From assembly GCA_016793585.1 (NCBI GenBank), contig JAEUJR010000506.1, positions 1 to 5,757 of the forward strand: a stretch of 5,757 bases of DNA. The letters are read 5' to 3'. The position numbers were made by a program, and so were the translations under genes. Source of the stretch: Archangium sp. (lineage in GTDB: Bacteria; Myxococcota; Myxococcia; Myxococcales; Myxococcaceae). How positions within the stretch are numbered: the first letter of the stretch is position 1; every line of letters starts with the position of its first letter. The notes under the pieces are model-generated. The model saw nothing but the letters and a program-made list of their open reading frames with translations, was not told the DNA's origin and searched no databases. Shown piece after piece: positions 1-5,118 of the stretch.

Positions 1-318
1 GTTGTACAGGCCGTAGCTGCGGGCCGTGAGGTTCGCGAGGTCGATGATGTCGTCGAGCTCGCTCGTGAGCCGGTGCAGGTCTTCGCGATCGAGCGGCGTG
101 ACGAAGGTGCGGGCGAGCGCGTCTTCCATGCGGCGCACCACGTCGTCGGCCTTGTGCTCGATGGCCTGCACCGACTCGCGCACCTTGTCGGCGGGCGTCG
201 TCTCGAACGCGGCCAGCGCCTGCGCGGCCTCGTACCCGAGCCGGCCCAGCTCTTCGAGCATGTCGTAGTAGTGGTCTTCACGCGGGAGCAGCCACCGGAT
301 CATCGCCTGGAGTGCCAT
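1..318 (-). CDS. DUF47 family PhoU-like protein, probable Pit accessory protein (N-terminal 106 residues; runs off left edge)
   Basis: This is the N-terminal half of a DUF47 (PhoU-like, TIGR00153-type) protein, a cytoplasmic all-helical family usually encoded beside a low-affinity Pit phosphate transporter and thought to modulate it. The reading frame is open from the ATG at 318 to the window edge with no stop. The start MALQ..IRWLLPRED (LLPRED at residues 10-15) is the characteristic family opening and supports this ATG. PhoU-type acidic motifs follow: EHKADD at 54-59 and an acidic stretch around SELDDIID at 86-93, of the ExxxD kind that binds metal clusters in PhoU proteins. Family members are usually a little over 200 residues, so about half is missing. 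No good ribosome binding site precedes the ATG. A Pho-box-like triple repeat lies 35 bases upstream. A pit gene just beyond the left edge is expected but not seen. Confidence 0.88.
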   Translation of the reverse strand, partial: MALQAMIRWLLPREDHYYDMLEELGRLGYEAAQALAAFETTPADKVRESVQAIEHKADDVVRRMEDALARTFVTPLDREDLHRLTSELDDIIDLANLTARSYGLYN

Positions 319-353
319 GGGCGGCTGTTCACCATGGGCACCGGTGCGCTGGA

Positions 354-382
354 GTGACAGTTCCGTGACGGGCGCGTGACGT
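354..382 (-). promoter_or_regulatory. Candidate Pho box: three 7-bp direct repeats at 11-bp period
   Basis: On the minus strand the order is ACGTCAC (382-376), four bases, CCGTCAC (371-365), four bases, CTGTCAC (360-354). The 7+4 arrangement and the last unit match the known enterobacterial PhoB site, built of CTGTCAY units with 4-bp spacers; all three units share GTCAC. The spacers here are GC-rich (GCGC, GGAA) rather than A/T-rich. The site lies between the end of the crotonase gene and the start of the DUF47/PhoU-like gene, pointing at the latter, with 35 bases from the last unit to the ATG. I cannot see a clear -10 element downstream. Regulation by a PhoB/PhoP-type response regulator is inferred from the motif and the target gene. 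Confidence 0.6.
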
Positions 383-392
383 GTCGAGAACG

Positions 393-412
393 CCCCTGAT
401 CAGCGTCAGGGG
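393..412 (-). terminator. Hairpin overlapping the crotonase stop codon, possible weak terminator
   Basis: A perfect 7-bp inverted repeat, CCCCTGA / TCAGGGG, is separated by six bases (400-405). On the minus strand the left arm (412-406) contains the TGA stop codon (408-406) of the crotonase gene. The bases after the right arm (GCGTTCTCG) hold no U tract, so it does not meet the usual rule for intrinsic termination. It could still stabilise the 3' end of the mRNA or help separate the upstream genes from the DUF47 gene. Confidence 0.4.
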
Positions 413-1122
413 TTGCGGCCGTCCATCATGCGCGCCAGCTCGTCGAGCTCGCCTGGCAGCGAGGCGCGGGCGAGGTCGGCGCCGGCGCCGCGCACGAGGC
501 GCTTGGTGAGCGCGTAGCCAGAACCCGAGAACGAGGCCAGGTGCCTGGCGTGCATCATCGCCGCGGCCATCAACGACTCGGGGGCGTGCAGCGTCTCGGC
601 GACGTGCATGCTGAGCGCCTCGTGCGGCGTGAGTACGCGGCCGTGCACGACGAGCTCGGTGAGCCGCGAGGCCGAGACGACCGCGCGGGCGACCTCGACG
701 GCGAACGAAGGCACGAAGAGCCCGGCCGGCACCTCGTTGAGCCCGAAGCGAAACGGGCCTTCGGCGAAGACGCGCAGGTCGCACGCGAGCGCGAACATCG
801 CTCCGGCGCCGAGCGCGTGACCCGACACGGCGCAGACGACGGGCTTGGGCAACAAGAAGAGCTTGAGCACCGCGCTGCCCATCGCGCGCACGACGTCTTT
901 TTTCTCCTCCATCGACAGCGACGGCAGCTGCTTGAGGTTGAGCCCGGCGCTCAGGTAGCCGGGCCGGCCGGTGAGCACCGCCGACAGCGCGCGCGAGCCG
1001 ACCACCTCGTCGAGCGCCGCTTCGAGGCCCGCGAACTCGGGCGCCAGCACCGCGTTGGCCTTGCCGTCGTCCATCGACACGATGGCCACGTCTCCGTCGT
1101 ACGACACCTGCCACCCAGCCAT
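406..1122 (-). CDS. Crotonase-fold enoyl-CoA hydratase/isomerase family protein, isomerase-like
   Basis: A 238-residue cytoplasmic acyl-CoA enzyme of the crotonase superfamily, slightly short for a family near 255-260. The two oxyanion-hole segments are visible: SAGLNL at residues 58-63 and GHALGAG at 101-107, followed by ALACDLRV. At the position of the first hydratase glutamate (Glu144 of rat crotonase) there is Met109. The second (Glu164) is kept as Glu130 in GLNE. That single-glutamate pattern, and the GLNE and SAGL contexts, resemble mitochondrial delta3,delta2-enoyl-CoA isomerase (ECI1), so a double-bond isomerase of unsaturated fatty acid beta-oxidation is more likely than a hydratase. 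This is inference from motifs; other crotonase activities remain possible. The ATG at 1122 is chosen because AAGGAG sits 8 bases upstream. A GTG at 1161 would add 13 unconserved-looking residues and overlap the upstream lipoprotein gene, whose stop is 19 bases from the chosen start. Confidence 0.88.
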   Translation of the reverse strand: MAGWQVSYDGDVAIVSMDDGKANAVLAPEFAGLEAALDEVVGSRALSAVLTGRPGYLSAGLNLKQLPSLSMEEKKDVVRAMGSAVLKLFLLPKPVVCAVSGHALGAGAMFALACDLRVFAEGPFRFGLNEVPAGLFVPSFAVEVARAVVSASRLTELVVHGRVLTPHEALSMHVAETLHAPESLMAAAMMHARHLASFSGSGYALTKRLVRGAGADLARASLPGELDELARMMDGRNP

Positions 1123-1130
1123 GGATTCGT

Positions 1131-1136
1131 CTCCTT
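1131..1136 (-). promoter_or_regulatory. Ribosome binding site AAGGAG for the crotonase gene
   Basis: AAGGAG on the minus strand, with 8 bases to the ATG at 1122-1120. It is the best Shine-Dalgarno match in this part of the window and decides the start in favour of residue sequence MAGWQVSY over the upstream GTG at 1161. Confidence 0.75.
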
Positions 1137-1141
1137 GCTGA

Positions 1142-2632
1142 CTACCGGAACTCGCCACCACCGCAGACGTCGCAGTTCATCAGCGGCAGCCGCCCGACGG
1201 AAGCGCTGGCCACGTCACGCTCGAGGCGGAAGGTGGTGTCGCCGACGCTCAACGACGGCGCGGGCTCTCCCTTCGCGTCGTAGGTCCACTTGCTGCGGCT
1301 GCGGGAGCGCAACCAGTCACGCGCCTTCGCCTCGCTCTGGGCCCCGACGACCGCGTGCTCGACACCGTGCCACCCCGTCACGGGAAACGAGACCACCATC
1401 GAGCTGGTGCCGAGCGGCAACGGCAGGCGTCGAACGACGGCGCCGAAGACGTCGATCTTGTGCTCCTCGACCTCGAGGTCGCACTCGTTCGTCGGCCTGA
1501 TGGGCAGCGACACGGCCCAGAGCCTTCGTGCGCGGCCGCCATCGATGACGACCTCGGCGACGGGCGCGGGCTCGCTGAGCGAGAGGGCGGCGAGCGCTTC
1601 GCGGCGCTTCGTGATGGCCACGGGCACGTCGCCGCCGCACGCGGTGCGAAGGTCGACGCCCACCAGGCACATGTCGGCGGGCGGCTTCGCCGAGGGCGCC
1701 ACCCACTTCGCCTTCGCGAGCGCGCCTCTGCACGCCCAGGCGACCCGCAGCGACTTCGGCGCCGCCCAGACGGGCTCGAGGGCCGTCGACGCCACCCACG
1801 AGGGGCGCCGCGCGCGCCATGCGGCCTTCAGCATCTCGCCGCGGAGCGCTTCGGTGGGCCCGAGCTGGAACGCCCGGTGCCACAGCACCAGCGCGCGGTC
1901 GTGGCCTTCGTCGCTGTCGCCCTGGTTGGCGGCCTCGGTGGCGAGCGCCCGCGCCTCGGGCCGGCTCGTCACCAGCGCGTCGAGCGGCACCACGCCCGTC
2001 ACCTTCGTCGTCACCACGTTCGCCGGCGCGTCACCCTCGGGCCCGAAGTCGACGCGCGCGGCGAGCTGAACGCCGATGGTCGCGTTGGGCGCGAGCACCT
2101 TCTCGATGGTGACGGGCGTACCGGTGGGCAACGTCGCGAGCACCTTGCCCTTGCCGGGCGCGCTGCGCAGCTCGAGCTGCTGCACGCCGACGAAGGCCGG
2201 CCCTTCGCCCGTGGCCACGACGCCCGAGGCGGGCAGGGCGGGCAGCGGCGTCTCTTTCACCTGCAGCGGCGGGCCTTCGATGCGCCGGCGAAGCGCGAGC
2301 GCGGCCAGCACCGCCACCTGAAAGCTGCTGGGCGTTGGCGCCTGCTCGAGTGAACGAATCGCGCGGTCGGGGTCTCTGAGCAGCAGGCTCTGCAGCGCGG
2401 CGTCACGCAGGTCTTCGGCGTTGGAGCTCGGGTCGTCGGCCAGGCCCTGCGTGAGCGCGCCGTCGGCCGGCTCGGCCAGCACTGCGGCAGGCACGGTGGC
2501 GCCCGCGTCGACGACGACGACGGGCGGCGGGGGCGGTCTGGGCGGCGGCTGGGGCGGCGTCTCAGGCGCAGGGGTGGACTTCTCGCACGCGAGCAGCGCC
2601 GCGAGCAGCACGATGAACACCGAGATGCGCAT
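1142..2632 (-). CDS. Proline-rich lipoprotein with SH3-like segment, function unknown
   Basis: A 496-residue predicted lipoprotein I do not recognise by name. The N-terminus is a short signal peptide with lipobox LLAC (lipidated Cys16), then a Pro-rich linker (about 25-37) and VVVVDAG. Helical stretches follow (about 72-120). At roughly 145-222 there is an SH3b-like segment: LELRSAPGKGKVLATLPTG resembles the bacterial SH3 opening, and GVVPLDALV resembles its closing strand. A TPR-like helical stretch lies at about 244-275. The remainder looks beta-rich and carries cysteines at 301, 322, 332, 384, 487 and 490, the last two as CDVCGGG just before the C-terminus. SH3b domains often bind peptidoglycan or peptides, so anchoring in the periplasm is plausible but inferred. 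The ATG at 2632 is chosen for the signal peptide and a GGAGGGG just upstream. An ATG at 2710 in the same frame would bury the signal peptide. Confidence 0.8.
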   Translation of the reverse strand: MRISVFIVLLAALLACEKSTPAPETPPQPPPRPPPPPVVVVDAGATVPAAVLAEPADGALTQGLADDPSSNAEDLRDAALQSLLLRDPDRAIRSLEQAPTPSSFQVAVLAALALRRRIEGPPLQVKETPLPALPASGVVATGEGPAFVGVQQLELRSAPGKGKVLATLPTGTPVTIEKVLAPNATIGVQLAARVDFGPEGDAPANVVTTKVTGVVPLDALVTSRPEARALATEAANQGDSDEGHDRALVLWHRAFQLGPTEALRGEMLKAAWRARRPSWVASTALEPVWAAPKSLRVAWACRGALAKAKWVAPSAKPPADMCLVGVDLRTACGGDVPVAITKRREALAALSLSEPAPVAEVVIDGGRARRLWAVSLPIRPTNECDLEVEEHKIDVFGAVVRRLPLPLGTSSMVVSFPVTGWHGVEHAVVGAQSEAKARDWLRSRSRSKWTYDAKGEPAPSLSVGDTTFRLERDVASASVGRLPLMNCDVCGGGEFR

Positions 2633-2634
2633 GA

Positions 2635-2641
2635 CCCCTCC
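2635..2641 (-). promoter_or_regulatory. Ribosome binding site GGAGGGG for the SH3-like lipoprotein
   Basis: GGAGGGG on the minus strand ends two bases before the ATG at 2632-2630; its GGAG core is five bases from the ATG. With the lipobox signal peptide that begins here, it fixes the start at 2632 rather than the upstream in-frame ATG at 2710. Confidence 0.65.
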
Positions 2642-2671
2642 GGCCGCGAGCTTTTCACGCCTGAGGCGCGC

Positions 2672-2688
2672 GCGCATTGCCGATGCGC
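2672..2688 (-). other. Small inverted repeat in the 90-base gap between aat and the SH3-like lipoprotein gene
   Basis: GCGCAT, five bases, ATGCGC forms a perfect 6-bp stem in the only sizeable gap of the six-gene run. There is no U tract after it, so it is not a typical terminator. It might shape mRNA processing or stability between the two genes. Short GC-rich palindromes of this size arise readily by chance in DNA of this composition. Confidence 0.25.
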
Positions 2689-2722
2689 TCGGCGCGTCGA
2701 GCCGCTTCACGACTCGAGGCCC

Positions 2723-3418
2723 TCACGCCGGCTCGTCACCGGGGAAGTGCCAGGTGCCGCGCTTCGTGGGCAGCTTCGAGAGCGTGCCCACCGCTTCGAG
2801 GAACTTCGTGCGCGGCCACGGCTCGGCGCCGAAGCGCGCGAGGTGCTCGGTCTCCTGCTGGCAGTCGATCAGCGCGACGCCCCACGTGCGCAGCCACTCC
2901 ACCAGCGTCACGAAGGCCAGCTTCGACGCGTCATCGGCGCGGGCGAACATCGACTCGCCGTAGAAGACCCGGCCGAGCGAGACGCCGTACAGGCCGCCGA
3001 CGAGCTCGTCTCCGCGCCAGGCTTCACACGAGTGCGCGATGCCCAGCTCGTGCAGCTCGACGTACGCGCGCCGCATGTCGCGGGTGATCCACGTGCCGCG
3101 TTGCCCGGGGCGTTTGGTGCCGGCACAGCCGTCGATGACCTGCTCGAAGGCCGTGTCGAGCGTGAGCCGGTACGGCGCGGCCTTCTGCCGTTTCTTCAGG
3201 CTCTTCGGCACATGCAGCCGCTCGGGCACCAGCACGAAGCGCGGGTCGGGGCAGTGCCAGAGAATCGGCAGGCCCTCGGAGTACCAGGGGAAGATGCCGC
3301 GCTGGTACGCGGCGATGAGCCGCATGGGCGAGAGGTCGCCTCCCACCGCGAGGATTCCGTCTTCGTTGGCGCTCTCGGCCGGCGGGAACGCCTGCGGGTC
3401 GGCCCCCAGAAAATGCAT
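2723..3418 (-). CDS. aat: Leucyl/phenylalanyl-tRNA--protein transferase
   Basis: Aat transfers Leu or Phe from aminoacyl-tRNA to the N-terminus of proteins beginning with Arg or Lys (sometimes Met), making them N-degrons read by ClpS and degraded by ClpAP in the cytoplasm. The 231-residue protein is full length for the family, and its motifs appear in order: FPP (11-13), GGDLSP (26-31), GIFPWY (41-46), PILWHCPDPR (51-60), GTWI (108-111), AHS (128-130), VGGLYGV (140-146), GESMFARA (154-161), LIDCQ (183-187) and PRTKFL (202-207). The GESMF and IDCQ motifs contribute to the aminoacyl-tRNA and peptide binding pocket in characterised enzymes. The ATG at 3418 fits the usual short N-terminus; no strong ribosome binding site is seen, but the upstream gene ends only 14 bases away, so translation may be coupled. 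Neither clpA nor clpS is in the window; the neighbours are lipoprotein genes. Confidence 0.97.
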   Translation of the reverse strand: MHFLGADPQAFPPAESANEDGILAVGGDLSPMRLIAAYQRGIFPWYSEGLPILWHCPDPRFVLVPERLHVPKSLKKRQKAAPYRLTLDTAFEQVIDGCAGTKRPGQRGTWITRDMRRAYVELHELGIAHSCEAWRGDELVGGLYGVSLGRVFYGESMFARADDASKLAFVTLVEWLRTWGVALIDCQQETEHLARFGAEPWPRTKFLEAVGTLSKLPTKRGTWHFPGDEPA

Positions 3419-3432
3419 GCGTGACGGCGAGC

Positions 3433-4320
3433 TTACTTGTCCTTCGAGGCCTTGAGCTTGATGTCGCCCTTCGCTTCGAGCGGCTCGGAGTACAGCTTCG
3501 TCTTCAGCTCACCCTTCATCTCGTAGGGAATCACGAGGCCCTTGATGAGCTTCTTCACGTCTTTGCCGTGCGTCTCTTCGTTCATCACCGCGGTGACGTC
3601 GAAGACGTCGGTGGCCGCGACGGCCGTCTTGATGCCGGCGCCCTGCGTGCCCTCGGCGACCTTCTTGCCGCCCAGCGACACCTCGTACGTGATCTCGGTG
3701 AGCGCGACAGGGAAGGGGTTGGGGTTGACGACCTGCAGGTGGAAGACGGCCTGCACTTCAGACTCCGAGAAGCGGCCGGCCTCGAACTCGCCCATCTTCA
3801 GGTGCGGCAGGCGCGGCGTGCGCACCTCACGCGAGCGCGCGAACGGCAGCTCGACCGCGACGTTCTGCATCGAGGTCTTGCCGTCGGCGCCAGCGACTTC
3901 ACGCGACACGGTGCCCTTCAGGTTGCCGCGCAGCGCGAACAGCAGCGAGCCACCCCGCGCGTCCATCGCCTTGAGGTCTTCGCCGTCCTTCACGTAGGTG
4001 AACGACTCCTCGAAGGTGAACGGCGCGGTCTGGCCGGGCGCCACCGACAACGACAGCGACGGAGACTTCGTGGTGAGCACGTTGCCATCGACGACGAACT
4101 CGACGTCGGCGCCGGTGATGGTGAGGGCCTCGTCACCCGCGAGCACCTCGCCCGACAGCTTCACGGCGACGTCGGTGAGCGACTGCGAGGTGACGGTGAG
4201 CTCCTGCTTCGGCAACTCGGCCGGCCTGGCCTCGGGCTTCGCTTCGGGGGCCGTCTTGCAACCGCCCGTCAGCAGCAGCACCGCGGCCAGCGTCGGAACA
4301 GTCAACGTGCGAATCATCAT
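3433..4320 (-). CDS. LEA type 2 (WHy domain) lipoprotein with two tandem units
   Basis: A 295-residue predicted lipoprotein: hydrophobic signal segment, lipobox-like LTGGC with Cys21, then a charged Ala/Pro/Glu/Lys linker (22-40). The second half (about 177-290) is a clear LEA14/WHy domain, with the diagnostic NPNPFPV at 199-205 inside FHLQVVNPNPFPVALTEITY and a closing GELKTKLYS strand. The first half (about 40-165) aligns in pattern with it (SLTDVAVKLSGEVLAGDEAL against SESEVQAVFHLQVVNPNPFP; ALRGNLKG against YEMKGELK) but has lost the NPN motif. WHy domains are beta-sandwich folds linked in plants and bacteria to desiccation or stress tolerance; the bacterial lipoproteins are poorly characterised. 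The start is ATGATG at 4320; either Met is possible, with GGGGG 4 or 7 bases upstream. The first ATG overlaps the previous gene's TGA, indicating translational coupling to it. The protein ends in a Lys-rich tail. Confidence 0.87.
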   Translation of the reverse strand: MMIRTLTVPTLAAVLLLTGGCKTAPEAKPEARPAELPKQELTVTSQSLTDVAVKLSGEVLAGDEALTITGADVEFVVDGNVLTTKSPSLSLSVAPGQTAPFTFEESFTYVKDGEDLKAMDARGGSLLFALRGNLKGTVSREVAGADGKTSMQNVAVELPFARSREVRTPRLPHLKMGEFEAGRFSESEVQAVFHLQVVNPNPFPVALTEITYEVSLGGKKVAEGTQGAGIKTAVAATDVFDVTAVMNEETHGKDVKKLIKGLVIPYEMKGELKTKLYSEPLEAKGDIKLKASKDK

Positions 4321-5075
4321 GGAACCCCCAGGGAGCAGGGCTCGCTGCCTGCGTCAGGCGAGCCGATGTCACGAATACGCTGCAGGAAGACGGGCGTCGG
4401 GTTTCCACCGGCGTAGTTGAAGGCGCTCGAGAGGGTGATGAAGCCCACGTCGGGCACGAAGGTTCGAATCGGGTCGGAGCCGCGGTCGGGCGTCTGCACG
4501 GTGAGCAGCCGCAGGCCGGTCGTGTATGCGGCGAGCGGCGTCTTGAGCTGATTCGCCGTCGGGTTCTGCAGCGTGACACGGTACGAGGCAGCCTCGGTCG
4601 TGTGCATGCCGCTCTGGTCGACGCTGTCGGCCTGGGTGTTGGTGGTCTGGTTCTGACCCGGCGCGGCGTCGGCGAGCAGCCAGGTGACGCCGGTGATGGC
4701 CATCGCCTCGTTGCGGAAGGTGACGGAGCGGCCCTGCCTGGGGAACTCGCGGCGCATGAGCTTCAGGTTGCCGTTCTCGAACGCGAAGTTGTCGATCATG
4801 AGCGTCTGACCGCCTTCGCGGTACTCGACGGGCATCACCTTCACGCCACCCTCGAGCGTGAACACCGGCTTCACGAGCGCGCCCAGCTTCGGCGGCGTGT
4901 CGGCGGTGGTTTCGCTGACGGAGTACTCGAAGCAGCGGTTGGCGATGAGGCCGTACCGATTCTGCGAGACGCAGTCGATGCCGCAGGAGTCGTCGACGGA
5001 GCCGCCGTCGGTGGTGGGCTTCACCGGCCCGCAGGCCGTCAGCACCAGAACAAACGAGAGCACGAAGAGGCGCAT
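4317..5075 (-). CDS. Predicted lipoprotein of unknown function
   Basis: A 252-residue protein I do not recognise. The signal peptide MRLFVLSFVLVLTAC has a textbook lipobox (LTAC, Cys15), followed by a short linker (16-29) and a small cluster of cysteines (31, 35, 48), with one more at 247; these could form two disulfides in the periplasm. NRCFEYS at 46-52 begins a probable beta-rich globular domain, alternating hydrophobic strands such as VFTLEGGVKVMPVEYREGG (71-89) and SVTFRNEAMAITGVTWLL. No catalytic motif is visible, so a structural or binding role is only a guess. The ATG at 5075 is set by the signal peptide; an AAAGGAG lies 13 bases upstream, rather far, with a GGGG closer in. The stop overlaps the start of the WHy lipoprotein gene (ATGA), so the two products are likely made together and may act together. 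Confidence 0.82.
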   Translation of the reverse strand: MRLFVLSFVLVLTACGPVKPTTDGGSVDDSCGIDCVSQNRYGLIANRCFEYSVSETTADTPPKLGALVKPVFTLEGGVKVMPVEYREGGQTLMIDNFAFENGNLKLMRREFPRQGRSVTFRNEAMAITGVTWLLADAAPGQNQTTNTQADSVDQSGMHTTEAASYRVTLQNPTANQLKTPLAAYTTGLRLLTVQTPDRGSDPIRTFVPDVGFITLSSAFNYAGGNPTPVFLQRIRDIGSPDAGSEPCSLGVP

Positions 5076-5088
5076 GGCCCCGCGTCTA

Positions 5089-5095
5089 CTCCTTT
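5089..5095 (-). promoter_or_regulatory. Shine-Dalgarno-like AAAGGAG at long spacing before the unknown lipoprotein
   Basis: AAAGGAG on the minus strand in the 43-base gap between the spermidine-synthase-like gene and the lipoprotein gene. It lies 13 bases from the ATG at 5075, longer than the usual 5-9. No alternative in-frame start lies between it and that ATG, so the start is kept and the site is taken as a probable but suboptimal ribosome binding site. Confidence 0.4.
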
Positions 5096-5118
5096 GCGTG
5101 GCGCAGTCGAGAGGCGCG

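Noticed and set aside
307..356. Direct repeat of CTGGAGTG (307-314 and 349-356) around the DUF47 start
   Set aside because: Only two 8-bp copies 42 bases apart, one inside coding sequence; chance is sufficient, and it does not follow the 11-bp period of the Pho-like array.
329..1114. Minus-strand open frame of 261 codons in another frame over the crotonase gene
   Set aside because: The translation is dominated by Arg, Ala and Gly, and the crotonase frame carries the conserved motifs and ribosome binding site.
1123..1161. GTG start at 1161 for the crotonase protein
   Set aside because: It overlaps the upstream gene and adds residues outside the fold; AAGGAG stands at proper distance from the ATG at 1122.
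541..1500. Open frame on the + strand (319 codons) spanning the crotonase gene and the end of the lipoprotein gene
   Set aside because: It crosses a gene boundary on the other strand, shows an Arg-rich compositional artefact at its end, and lacks any motif.
1355..2353. Long open frame on the + strand (332 codons) opposite the SH3-like lipoprotein gene
   Set aside because: Low-complexity Arg/Gly/His-rich translation with no domain; the minus-strand frame has a lipobox, ribosome binding site and ordered segments.
2633..2710. N-terminal extension of the SH3-like lipoprotein from an in-frame ATG at 2710
   Set aside because: It would place 26 Arg-rich residues ahead of the signal peptide; a good ribosome binding site and lipobox support the start at 2632.
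3421..4416. Long open frame on the + strand opposite the WHy lipoprotein gene (331 codons)
   Set aside because: It is rich in Arg, Leu, His and Gly without motifs, as expected for the antisense of a GC-rich gene, and the opposite strand encodes a protein with a signal peptide and a recognisable domain.
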